From: an uncultured Bacteroidia bacterium
GTDB taxonomy: Bacteria > Bacteroidota > Bacteroidia > Bacteroidales > UBA932
Assembly: GCA_902801885.1 (NCBI GenBank)
Contig: CADCJX010000006.1
Location: forward strand, 1 to 64,000
Direction: 5' to 3'
DNA length: 64,000 nucleotides
The notes beneath the pieces are model-generated. The model was not told the DNA's origin and did not search any database. It saw only the letters and a list, made by a program, of their open reading frames with translations. The translations under genes and the position numbers were made by a program. This document shows positions 52,128 through 60,319 of this stretch, piece by piece; the first letter of the stretch is position 1; every line of letters begins with the position of its first letter.

Positions 52128-53717
52128 ATGTACGACTCCAACAACGGGCTTTGGATAGCCCACTGCGACAAAGGTCCTCTCTCGATAGTCGGGAAGATGG
52201 CCAACAGGCACGGACTCGTGGCCGGAGCCACCGGTACAGGAAAGACCGTCACCCTACAGGTCATGGCAGAAAGTTTCTGCCAGGCCGGTGTTCCCTGCTT
52301 CATGGCCGACATGAAGGGAGACCTTTCAGGAATCTCGCAGGCCGGAAAGACCAGCGGATTCATAGAGAAAAGGATGCCGGAGTTCGGAATCGAAGATCCA
52401 AAGTTCCAGAGTTGCCCTGTCCGCTTCTATGACGTTTTCGGGGAGCAGGGCCACCCGATGAGGTGTACCATCTCACAGATGGGCCCGCAGCTCCTGACCA
52501 GGATACTCGGGCTGAACGACACCCAGGAGGGAGTGCTGAACATCCTTTTCAGGATCGCTGACGAAAGGGGGCTGCTGCTGGACGACATCAAGGATCTCAG
52601 GTCATGCCTCAATTTCATCTCAGAGCATGCTTCTGAATATTCACAGATCTACGGTAACATCGCTCCCGCATCTGTCGGAGCTATACAAAGATCGCTTCTG
52701 ACCCTCGAGAACGAAGGCGCTGACAAATTCTTTGGACAGCCTTCTTTCGACATCTACGACCTTCTCGCCACTGAAGGCGGCAAGGGAGTCATGAGCGTCC
52801 TGGCGGCCGACAAGCTGATGCTCAAGCCTAAGCTCTACTCAACCTTCCTGCTCTGGCTGCTTTCCGAGCTTTATGTCACCCTGCCGGAAGTTGGAGACAT
52901 GGACCTCCCTAAACTGATATTCTTCTTCGACGAGGCACACATGCTGTTCGACGGTACTTCCAAGGCCCTTGTCGACAAGATCGAGCAGGTGGTCCGCCTC
53001 ATCCGAAGCAAGGGTGTCGGGGTCTATTTCGTGACGCAGAGCCCGACCGATATCCCTGACAACATCCTCGGTCAGCTTGGCAACCGTGTGCAGCATGCCC
53101 TCCGCGCTTTCACTCCCAGAGACCAGAAGGCCGTCCAGGTCGCTGCTGACACTTTCAGGACAAATCCTGAATTCAACACCTATGAGGCTATAACGAGCCT
53201 GGGCACCGGCGAGGCCCTGGTTTCATTCCTCGATGAAAAGGGAGCTCCGAGCATGGTCCAGAAGGCCAAGATACTCTTCCCGCTGAGCCAGATCGGAGCC
53301 ATCGATGAGAGCCAGAGAAGCCAGCTGATCAAGCAGTCCAAGATCTACGGCAAATACGACAAACTGGTCGAGAGGGAGAGTGCCTTCGAGGTCCTGATGG
53401 CCGAAAGGGAAGCTCAGCTCAAAGAGGCCCAGGAAGAGAAAGAAGAAAAGGGTGGTAAATCATCAAAGGCCGCCAAGGTACCCGAAACCAAGAAGAACGG
53501 AGTCTTCGGCAAGGTTGCAAAGGCTGTCATCACTGCGGTGACAGCAACTCTGGCCACAGCCGTAGGCAACGAGGTCTCCAGCCGCGTCACCGGCAAGAAG
53601 AAAACCGGTTCGGCCAAGGAGAGTGCAGGGAAGGTGGTGAAGAACGCCACCAGCGCCGCTACACGTACCATAACCCGCGAGATCACCCGCTCGATCCTGG
53701 GCAACCTCGGGAAATAG
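52128..53717 (+). CDS. HerA-like ATPase, DUF853/YjgR family
   Basis: The 529-residue protein has a RecA-like motor domain with Walker A GATGTGKT at about 30-40 ('HGLVAGATGTGKTVTLQ'), Walker B 'KLIFFFDEAHMLF' at about 258-270 and an arginine-finger region near 'QSPTDIPDNILGQLGNRVQHALRA'. It matches the DUF853/YjgR family of FtsK/HerA-like ATPases, of unknown role. The tail (about 425-529) is Lys/Ala/Thr-rich and disordered. It lies 14 bases after cstA and is convergent with rsmD, 20 bases apart. Confidence 0.88.
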   Translation: MYDSNNGLWIAHCDKGPLSIVGKMANRHGLVAGATGTGKTVTLQVMAESFCQAGVPCFMADMKGDLSGISQAGKTSGFIEKRMPEFGIEDPKFQSCPVRFYDVFGEQGHPMRCTISQMGPQLLTRILGLNDTQEGVLNILFRIADERGLLLDDIKDLRSCLNFISEHASEYSQIYGNIAPASVGAIQRSLLTLENEGADKFFGQPSFDIYDLLATEGGKGVMSVLAADKLMLKPKLYSTFLLWLLSELYVTLPEVGDMDLPKLIFFFDEAHMLFDGTSKALVDKIEQVVRLIRSKGVGVYFVTQSPTDIPDNILGQLGNRVQHALRAFTPRDQKAVQVAADTFRTNPEFNTYEAITSLGTGEALVSFLDEKGAPSMVQKAKILFPLSQIGAIDESQRSQLIKQSKIYGKYDKLVERESAFEVLMAEREAQLKEAQEEKEEKGGKSSKAAKVPETKKNGVFGKVAKAVITAVTATLATAVGNEVSSRVTGKKKTGSAKESAGKVVKNATSAATRTITREITRSILGNLGK

Positions 53718-53737
53718 GGATTCCGTCCGACGGACAA

Positions 53738-54268
53738 TTATTCAAAGAAAGAGAAGTGCACGCGACCGTAGCGCTTCTCTTTTTTGAAGCGTGGATGGCC
53801 GGTGAATGAATGTTCGTCGCCGTGCTCGAGGATGAAATAACAACCTGGGTGCAGGATGTCCTGGGCGAAGACCTTGTCAGGCAGGGTTTCAAGCCCTTCC
53901 AGAGCATAGGGTGGGTCAGCGAACACTATGTCGAACTTTTCGTGACAGATGGGCAGAAAATCGAAGACATTGTCCCTTACCATGGTCACATTGTCGAGGC
54001 CCAGCCGCCTGGCCTCGGTTTTGATGAAGGACGCATTCTCCCTGGCCATCTCAACGGAATATACCCTGGCGGCTCCACGGGAAGCAAACTCGAAGGCTAC
54101 GGCTCCGGTGCCGCCGAAAAGGTCAAGCACCTTCAGGTCTTCGAACTCATATTCATTGCCAAGGATGTTGAAAAGACCTTCCCGGGCGAAATCGGTCGTA
54201 GGCCTTGCCTTGTAACCGGCAGGTGGGTTGATAGTCTTGCCTTTCAGGCGTCCTCCAATGATCCTCAT
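53738..54268 (-). CDS. rsmD: 16S rRNA (guanine966-N2)-methyltransferase
   Basis: The 176-residue SAM-dependent methyltransferase has the start 'MRIIGGRLKGKTINPP', a glycine-rich SAM motif 'LDLFGGTGAVAFEFASRGA' near 49-66 and the catalytic NIVFADPPYAL (N-terminal [ND]PPY, here DPPY) near 113-123. It modifies G966 of 16S rRNA during 30S assembly. The gene overlaps the DUF3822 gene by four bases, a pairing often seen in Bacteroidetes. Confidence 0.94.
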   Translation of the reverse strand: MRIIGGRLKGKTINPPAGYKARPTTDFAREGLFNILGNEYEFEDLKVLDLFGGTGAVAFEFASRGAARVYSVEMARENASFIKTEARRLGLDNVTMVRDNVFDFLPICHEKFDIVFADPPYALEGLETLPDKVFAQDILHPGCYFILEHGDEHSFTGHPRFKKEKRYGRVHFSFFE

Positions 54269-54786
54269 CGTTGTTCAACGGACTTGAAGTAGCGGTACAG
54301 GGACATCTCCTCCTCGTCAGAGAGGGCTGTCAGGAAATGGACAGTGGACACTTCCGGATTGAGCTGGAGCTTGCGCACGGCCATGAACAGGAAATACTCG
54401 GCCGTTGTGAAATCTGCAGCCTGGAAGACATTGGCAAGGAGGAGGTTCTCGCCTTGGGCTATTGCCAGGGAGAGGACTCCATCGCCATAGGAAGCCACGA
54501 TTTTGTTATGCTCACTGATCCCGGAAACGGCCTTCAGGACATTGTAGAGCTCGGGAAGACGATCCTTCGGTTCATCCTGATCCTTCGCATCGCTCGGGAG
54601 GGCAGGGTCCGTGGCAGGATTATCAGAAAGAGAATACACCAGCTGCGCGGAAAACTCCGGCAAGCTAATGTATTCTACTTTGTCATCTTTGTCCAGAAGG
54701 ACTGTCCTTGACAAGATTTCTCTTGCTGACCCCGCATCGAAAAACTCAGACGGGACAAGGGCGGCCTTTGGGGTGTGACGTGACAT
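54265..54786 (-). CDS. DUF3822 family protein, short
   Basis: A 173-residue protein overlapping rsmD by an ATGA-type four-base overlap. Its content ('SEHNKIVASYGDGVLSLAIAQGENLLLANVF', 'TAEYFLFMAVRKLQLNPE') resembles the actin/ASKHA-like core of the Bacteroidetes DUF3822 family that usually neighbours rsmD. Family members are often longer (around 250 residues), so this one may be a compact or shortened form. No catalytic residues can be named. It follows the membrane-anchored protein gene by eight bases. Confidence 0.65.
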   Translation of the reverse strand: MSRHTPKAALVPSEFFDAGSAREILSRTVLLDKDDKVEYISLPEFSAQLVYSLSDNPATDPALPSDAKDQDEPKDRLPELYNVLKAVSGISEHNKIVASYGDGVLSLAIAQGENLLLANVFQAADFTTAEYFLFMAVRKLQLNPEVSTVHFLTALSDEEEMSLYRYFKSVEQR

Positions 54787-54794
54787 GCACAGTC

Positions 54795-55511
54795 CTACTC
54801 CCAGTTACCCGCGTTATTGTTCGGGGCAGTAATGCTTCCTACCTGGAGACCTTCGTACTGGCCGAGGTCCTCGCGCTCAGCGACCAGGTTGACGATGAGC
54901 TGATGGTCAAGACCATTGAGGAGGGACTTGTAAGGCATCTTGGCCTCGAAGAGAGGAACATCGACACCGGAGACCTTCTTCACGATGGCATCCATCTCTA
55001 CGTTCTGGACAGGGGCTGCACCATATTCACCGACGGCGAAAGGAATCTTGTCGATGTTGTCGATGTTGAAGTCCGTCCTGCTGTGGAACAGGGTGTCCCT
55101 GACGGGAATTTTGTTCTGGATGGCAAAGACGAGGTTCTTGTCTCCCTGCTGATAGAGCTTGTAGAGATCAGCGTCTGTGAGCTTGCCCTTTGCGGCTTTC
55201 TTAACCTCGTTGGTGTGGGCGACTGCGAGGGAGTCATCCTTAGAGCCGACCTGCATCAGGACGACCATCTCGCCAGTCTTGTAGAACTGCTTGAGAGTGT
55301 CGAAAGATGCGGTGAACTTGTCGTTGACGCTCTTGTAGGCGACCTGGAGGTCACGGATGTCCTTGAGCTGCTGGATAGCCACCTTCTTCCTGGCGTTGAC
55401 GTCCTTTTCAAACCTTACAGGCTGCATGACTCCGTCGTAGATCTTGTACACGAGGAATACGCATACGAGTGCAAGCACGAGGCTGAGAATCGTTTTCAGT
55501 GTCTTGTTCAT
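54795..55511 (-). CDS. conserved membrane-anchored protein, unknown function
   Basis: The 238-residue protein has an N-terminal signal-anchor (about 5-27, 'LSLVLALVCVFLVYKIY') and a mostly helical region (about 35-75), then a soluble part without a motif I recognise. The fixed place in front of DUF3822 and rsmD suggests a conserved Bacteroidetes gene, perhaps in envelope or gliding-type functions; no function is assigned. A consensus promoter with a 20-base spacer lies at 55569-55599, about 55 bases upstream. The three minus-strand genes here look like one transcript. Confidence 0.7.
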   Translation of the reverse strand: MNKTLKTILSLVLALVCVFLVYKIYDGVMQPVRFEKDVNARKKVAIQQLKDIRDLQVAYKSVNDKFTASFDTLKQFYKTGEMVVLMQVGSKDDSLAVAHTNEVKKAAKGKLTDADLYKLYQQGDKNLVFAIQNKIPVRDTLFHSRTDFNIDNIDKIPFAVGEYGAAPVQNVEMDAIVKKVSGVDVPLFEAKMPYKSLLNGLDHQLIVNLVAEREDLGQYEGLQVGSITAPNNNAGNWE

Positions 55512-55568
55512 TATCCTTAGAATTTTATGATTTGCAATCAGGTGTATAGACTAAGCGTCAATTCTGGA

Positions 55569-55599
55569 CAAAGTTAGAAAATTGATTTATGAAATGCAA
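55569..55599 (-). promoter_or_regulatory. promoter of the 54795-55511 gene and rsmD operon
   Basis: Minus strand: -33 box ATTG at 55600-55597 (TTG core), 20-base spacer, -7 box TAACTTTG at 55576-55569. Confidence 0.6.
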
Positions 55600-55610
55600 T
55601 ATAATATTTG

Positions 55611-55618
55611 TAATTTTG
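55611..55618 (+). promoter_or_regulatory. candidate -7 box for the DHH phosphoesterase operon
   Basis: TAATTTTG, nine bases before the ATG at 55628. A TTG lies 26 bases upstream, which is too far for the consensus; a shorter-leader or leaderless transcript is implied. Confidence 0.4.
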
Positions 55619-55627
55619 CTGCTGCAA

Positions 55628-56662
55628 ATGGACAACATCACTGCATTGGACTCCCTTATAAGGGATGCTAAACGCATCTCGGCATCCGTTCACATCCACC
55701 CTGACGGGGATGCGCTCGGATGTGGTCTGGCACTTGTGAGCTACCTCAAAGAGTGCCGGGGGAAAGATGCTGTGCTGATGGTTCCCGATCCGGTTCCGGA
55801 TTCATTGTCATTCATGCTGAACGGTTTCGACAGGCAGGATGTCATCACCGGAAGTGATCCGTCCGGCCTCAGAAGGAGAATCGATGGGAGCGACCTTCTG
55901 TTCTGCCTGGACTGCAGTTCTTGGAGCAGATCCGGAGAGATGATGGAACCCTGGCTCAGGAATTCGCAGGCCAGGAAGGTCATCATCGACCACCATCTCG
56001 ATCCTGAGAAGAGTGCCTTCGGTCTGGTCTTTTCAGAGACAGAGATCTCGTCAGCAAGCGAACTCCTCTACTTCATCCTCAAGGAAATGCCAGGGATCGA
56101 CGGGCATCCCGGGAGCTTGCCCATGGCATGCCGGAGATCCCTGCTCACGGGCATGACCACTGACACGAACAATTTCGCCAACTCGGTCTTCCCTTCCACC
56201 TTGAAAATGGCTTCGGAACTGATTGCCTCAGGCGTGGACAGGGACTGGATACTCAACGAACTGTACGATTCCTACAGGGAAAACAGGCTCAGGTTGATGG
56301 GATACCTTCTATATCAAAACATGGAGATCACCCCTGAAGGACTAGCCTTCATGATCCTGGACCAGGAGACTCAGGACAGCTTCGATTTCAGACAGGGAGA
56401 AAGCGAAGGTTTCGTCAACCTCCCGCTTGCCATCAAAAATGTACGGATGAGCATGCTGCTGACTGAGGAAAAGGACCGTTTCCGTGTGTCCATAAGGTCC
56501 AAGAAAGGAACTTCAGCCAACAAGTGCGCCATGCACTATTTTGGTGGCGGCGGACATGAGCAGGCCGCAGGAGGAAAATTGATTTTTACCGAAGATATTC
56601 ATTCATCTTCGGACGCTAAGGCATACATATTGAAAGTATCAGAAGAGTTTTTTAAAGGATGA
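55628..56662 (+). CDS. DHH-family phosphoesterase (NrnA/oligoribonuclease type)
   Basis: The 344-residue protein has the DHH phosphoesterase motifs: VHIHPDGDALG (I), the Asp of 'LLFCLDCSS' (II), VIIDHHLDPE (III, the DHH) and 'TGMTTDTNNF' (IV), then a C-terminal DHHA1 domain with GGGGHEQAAGG. Members of the NrnA type degrade short RNA or pAp. The ATG at 55628 starts the family N-terminus (MDNITALDSLI); the frame opens at 55589, adding 13 hydrophobic residues. Its stop overlaps the next gene (ATGA), opening a tightly packed six-gene run that ends at 61609. Confidence 0.9.
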   Translation: MDNITALDSLIRDAKRISASVHIHPDGDALGCGLALVSYLKECRGKDAVLMVPDPVPDSLSFMLNGFDRQDVITGSDPSGLRRRIDGSDLLFCLDCSSWSRSGEMMEPWLRNSQARKVIIDHHLDPEKSAFGLVFSETEISSASELLYFILKEMPGIDGHPGSLPMACRRSLLTGMTTDTNNFANSVFPSTLKMASELIASGVDRDWILNELYDSYRENRLRLMGYLLYQNMEITPEGLAFMILDQETQDSFDFRQGESEGFVNLPLAIKNVRMSMLLTEEKDRFRVSIRSKKGTSANKCAMHYFGGGGHEQAAGGKLIFTEDIHSSSDAKAYILKVSEEFFKG

Positions 56663-57207
56663 GAAGGTCGGTTGAAATAATCGCGGCTGCTGCTATTCTG
56701 CTTTTTGCTGTTTCATGCACCAAAAAGGAGGATACTACTTATGACAGGCAGGAGTCCAACATCGAGGCCATCGTCGCTTCCCTTGAAAAATCCAATCCTG
56801 ACGCTACCACAGAGTACAACAACGGTTCGGTAAAGGTAACGGTGGTCCACGGTGACGGAGAAGCTTTGCAAGAAGGCGGGGCTGTTTCGTTCTACTATGC
56901 AGGATTCCACATAAGTTCGTCCAGGCTGAGCAACAGCAACTTGTTCGCCACGAACTACGATACTTTCGCCAATTCGGCCGGATGGGCCCTTTCCGATAGT
57001 ACCGTCTTCACGATCAGCACCATCAAGCTAGGTGAAGACAAGATAGTCGAAGGCTTGAGGAACGGTCTGATCGGAGTGAAGGGTGGCGATGAGTGCTATG
57101 TGCTCTTCAGCGGGAAGCATGGTTTCGGCAAACGGTCGATGGCCGGCATCCCGTCCAACTCAGCGCTGGCCTACCATTTGTGGATCAAAAGCGTGAGCAA
57201 CAATTAA
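56659..57207 (+). CDS. FKBP-like lipoprotein (peptidyl-prolyl isomerase fold)
   Basis: The 182-residue protein has a lipoprotein signal (Cys20 in FAVSC). Residues 60-180 look like an FKBP domain: 'GDGEALQEGGAVSFYYAGF', 'IVEGLRNGLIGVKGGDECYVLFSGKHGFGKRSMAGIPSN' and a final beta-strand; the 'VEGL..GL..V..G' block is the usual active-site core. It overlaps the DHH gene by four bases and is followed one base after its stop by the next FKBP-like gene, so the pair is co-translated. It is likely envelope-anchored and may assist folding of exported proteins. Confidence 0.8.
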   Translation: MRRSVEIIAAAAILLFAVSCTKKEDTTYDRQESNIEAIVASLEKSNPDATTEYNNGSVKVTVVHGDGEALQEGGAVSFYYAGFHISSSRLSNSNLFATNYDTFANSAGWALSDSTVFTISTIKLGEDKIVEGLRNGLIGVKGGDECYVLFSGKHGFGKRSMAGIPSNSALAYHLWIKSVSNN

Positions 57208-57223
57208 AATGAATTCAACTGTC

Positions 57224-58267
57224 ATGAACATATTTACAAAAAGGATTTTGACCGCAGCCGGCATCGTTGCCATTGCTGCCTTCTTCGGAAGTTGTGCCAA
57301 GGAGACGTCAGTCAATACAGTAAACACGTCAAAGGAATTTTTTGATGCTTGGATGAGTGTGAACCATCCTGGGATAAGCCCTACAGGACTCGGAGTCTAC
57401 ATCACAGAAGACATCCCCGGCACGGGAGCTGCGCTTACTGACGACGACATCGTGTTGTTCGCGGAATACACCATCACCGACCTCGAGGGCAGCATCACCA
57501 GTACAACGCAGGAAAGCCTTGCCAAGCAACTGGGAACCTATTCCCTGGCGAATTACTACGGAACGGACATCCTGATCAACGACCGTGGTTACACCGAGAC
57601 CGGAGTCCTCGAAATGGTCAAGGGCATGAAGGTCGGCGGTAAAAGGACGGCAATCATTCCAAGCTGGCTCTATACCATTGCCGACTATGACACCGAGGAG
57701 AAATACATCAAGGCCAACGGAGGAAGCAACGCAATCTGCACCGTCAGCCTGAAAGGCAAGACGACTGACATTGAGAAATGGGAGATCGACACTCTCCGGA
57801 GATATGTCGCCCTTCACATGGACGGAGTTGATTCCACAAAGTTCGGCTACTACAGCAAGACCCTGGTCGAACCGACGGACACTGCGACCTTCTCTTCCGA
57901 CACTAGTTTCTACATCAACTACACCGGACGCCTGTTGAACGGGAAAGTGTTTGACACGACCATTGAAGACACCGCCAAAGTTTACGGAATCTACTCATCT
58001 GACAAGACTTACGGTCCAATGTATGTAACCATGGCTCCTGAATACGCGAACATAACGATAAGTGCAAGTTCAGCTGAAACCGGCAACACGACTATCGATG
58101 GTTTCGCGTTCTGCCTTTCCAGGATGCATCCGATGGAAAAAGTAAGGTGCGCGTTCTACTCGACTCTCGGCTATGGGATGAACGGAGAAGGTTCATCAAT
58201 CCCTAAATTCGCACCGCTGGTGTTCGAGGTGGAAGCAGTCGCATCACCGGAAGAAGATTTACTGTAA
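57224..58267 (+). CDS. FKBP-like lipoprotein with two FKBP-type repeats
   Basis: The 347-residue lipoprotein (start at 57224; the ATG at 57209 adds five residues) has Cys24 in FFGSC. Two FKBP-like units can be seen: about 60-185, with 'TDDDIVLFAEYTITDLEG' and 'VLEMVKGMKVGGKRTAIIPSWLY'; and about 220-345, with 'SFYINYTGRLLNGKVFDTT' and the typical 'TLGYGMNGEGSSIPKFAPLVFEV' end. The second is closer to the canonical enzyme. Partner genes are the FKBP-like lipoprotein upstream and the MATE exporter 19 bases downstream. Confidence 0.8.
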   Translation: MNIFTKRILTAAGIVAIAAFFGSCAKETSVNTVNTSKEFFDAWMSVNHPGISPTGLGVYITEDIPGTGAALTDDDIVLFAEYTITDLEGSITSTTQESLAKQLGTYSLANYYGTDILINDRGYTETGVLEMVKGMKVGGKRTAIIPSWLYTIADYDTEEKYIKANGGSNAICTVSLKGKTTDIEKWEIDTLRRYVALHMDGVDSTKFGYYSKTLVEPTDTATFSSDTSFYINYTGRLLNGKVFDTTIEDTAKVYGIYSSDKTYGPMYVTMAPEYANITISASSAETGNTTIDGFAFCLSRMHPMEKVRCAFYSTLGYGMNGEGSSIPKFAPLVFEVEAVASPEEDLL

Positions 58268-58286
58268 CCTGCAGGGAGGAACAAGG

Positions 58287-59687
58287 ATGGCCATCGGGCG
58301 GACAGCTCCTACAGAACTCGGCACCGAGAGTGTCGGAAAGCTACTAAAGAAATACGCGGTCCCAGGTATAATTGCCATGACCGCGTCTTCTTTGTACAAC
58401 ATGGTCGACAGCATATTCATCGGGCACATCCCCGGTGTCGGTTCACTCGCCCTCTCAGGCCTGGCTGTCACCTTCCCCCTTATGAACCTGAGTTCTGCAC
58501 TCGGCACCCTGGTAGGAGTGGGAGCAGCCACCTTGATCTCTGTCCTCCTCGGGCAGAAGAATTACAAGGTAGCGAACAAGGTCCTGGCCAACGATATAAG
58601 CCTCAACTGCATAACCGGAGTCATCTTCGCAGTTCTCTGCCTCCTGTTCATCAATCCCATCCTGTATTTCTTCGGGGCAAGCGACAACACCATAAGGTTT
58701 GCTAGGGAGTACATGGAAGTAATCCTGGTCGGCAACGTGATCACCCACCTCTATTTCGGACTCAACGCCTTGCTGCGTTCTTCCGGAAACCCGAAGCTTG
58801 CGATGACCCTGACACTGTTCACGGTGATCTCCAACACGATCATGGATCCGATCTTCATCTTCGTCCTCAACATGGGGATCCGTGGGGCAGCAATTGCCAC
58901 AGTCCTGTGCCAGGCCATGGCACTCTCCTACTCCCTGCGCTATTTCATGCGGAAGGACAACATGCTGAGGCTTCCAAAGCGTGTCTTCGAACTCGACTGG
59001 AGAATCGCAAAGGATTCCCTCTCGATAGGCTTGGGACCCTTCCTCATGAATTCTGCGTCCTGCATTGTGACGATGTTCATCAACCAGCAGCTCCTCAAGT
59101 ACGGAGGTGACCTCGCCATCGGTGCCTACGGCATCGTCAACAGGATTAACTTCATGTTCATCATGATCGTGATGGGGTTCAATCAGGGAATGCAACCCAT
59201 CGCCGGTTACAATTTCGGTGCCCTCAAATATTCAAGGGTAAGGAAAGTCTTCAGACTGACGGCCATGTGGGCCAGCATAGTCTGCCTGTTCTGGTTCGTC
59301 GCTTCGGAATTCTTCCCGCAACTCATGGTCGGAATATTCACAAGTGATCCTGAACTCAAGGAAATGGCCGACAAAGGACTGAGGGTAATGAACCCGATAG
59401 TCCCTCTCGTGGGCTGGCAGATGGTTTCTACGAATTTCTTCCAAAGCCTCGGAATGGTACGGAAGTCGATTTTCCTGTCCCTGAGCAGACAACTCCTGTA
59501 TCTGGTTCCCCTGATCTACATCTTCCCGGCATTCCTGGGCATCAAGGGAGTGTTCATGGCATTCCCTTGCTCGGACATACTGGCATTCATCACCACATTC
59601 ATTCTGATACACAGCCTGTTCCGCAAGTTTGACAGACTTCAGGACGGGGATTCTCCTGCAATACTGGGCAGTAACATCAAACAATGA
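58287..59687 (+). CDS. MATE family efflux transporter
   Basis: The 466-residue protein has 12 membrane segments and the MATE signature at its N-terminus ('KKYAVPGIIAMTASSLYNMVDSIFIGHI') with the repeat half starting near 'GLGPFLMNSASCIVTMFINQQ'. MATE proteins export drugs or metabolites using Na+ or H+; the substrate is unknown. It lies 19 bases after the second FKBP-like gene. Its stop overlaps the start of the cytidylate kinase-like gene by four bases (ATGA), suggesting co-translation. Confidence 0.93.
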   Translation: MAIGRTAPTELGTESVGKLLKKYAVPGIIAMTASSLYNMVDSIFIGHIPGVGSLALSGLAVTFPLMNLSSALGTLVGVGAATLISVLLGQKNYKVANKVLANDISLNCITGVIFAVLCLLFINPILYFFGASDNTIRFAREYMEVILVGNVITHLYFGLNALLRSSGNPKLAMTLTLFTVISNTIMDPIFIFVLNMGIRGAAIATVLCQAMALSYSLRYFMRKDNMLRLPKRVFELDWRIAKDSLSIGLGPFLMNSASCIVTMFINQQLLKYGGDLAIGAYGIVNRINFMFIMIVMGFNQGMQPIAGYNFGALKYSRVRKVFRLTAMWASIVCLFWFVASEFFPQLMVGIFTSDPELKEMADKGLRVMNPIVPLVGWQMVSTNFFQSLGMVRKSIFLSLSRQLLYLVPLIYIFPAFLGIKGVFMAFPCSDILAFITTFILIHSLFRKFDRLQDGDSPAILGSNIKQ

Positions 59688-60307
59688 CCACAATGAACGA
59701 CAACCCCACAATCATCAACATCGGCAGGGAGTTCGGCAGCGGAGGGAAGGAAATCGCCCTCCGGATCGGAGAAAAGCTTGGAATAGAAGTCTATGACAAT
59801 GAACTGATCTCCAAGGCAGCTGAACAAAGCGGCTTCAGCAAGGAACTGTTTGAAAGGAGCGACGAGAGGCGAAGCCTCTTCAGCTTCTCATCATTCTTCG
59901 GCGCAGAGCGTTTCGGCAGCGCCAGGAACTACGTTGGAGACAACGAACTGTTCAAGATCCAGAGCGAAGTGATACGTGGAATAGCCCAGAAGGGTCCGGC
60001 CATCTTCGTAGGCAGATGTTCAAACTACATTCTCAGGGACATGAAGTGCCTGGACGTCTTTATCTCATCACCCATGGAAGAAAGGATAAAGAGGGTGACC
60101 GAACGACTCGGGTTGGACAATGAGAGTGCCACTTCAAGGATCGAGCGCCAGGACCATACCAGGCGGACCTATTACAATTTCTTCACATTCGGGAACTGGG
60201 GAGCCGCATCTGACTACGATCTCTGCATCGACTCTTCCATTCTTGGAATAGAAGGTACAGCGGAATTCATAATGGATTTCGGCAGGAAGGCAGGTCTAAT
60301 CGTGTAA
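59684..60307 (+). CDS. cytidylate kinase-like family protein
   Basis: The 207-residue protein has an adenylate/cytidylate-kinase P-loop variant 'INIGREFGSGGKEIALRI' near residues 10-28, where the GREFGSGG form is typical of the Cytidylate_kin2 family rather than the canonical Cmk 'GPSGSGKST'. 'AIFVGRCSNYIL' and 'RDHTRR'-type residues later in the sequence fit nucleotide kinases. The substrate is not established. The start may be 59684 or 59693 (MNDN). It overlaps the MATE gene by four bases and precedes the serine hydrolase gene by 12. Confidence 0.85.
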   Translation: MTTMNDNPTIINIGREFGSGGKEIALRIGEKLGIEVYDNELISKAAEQSGFSKELFERSDERRSLFSFSSFFGAERFGSARNYVGDNELFKIQSEVIRGIAQKGPAIFVGRCSNYILRDMKCLDVFISSPMEERIKRVTERLGLDNESATSRIERQDHTRRTYYNFFTFGNWGAASDYDLCIDSSILGIEGTAEFIMDFGRKAGLIV

Positions 60308-60319
60308 AACGTAAAGTAC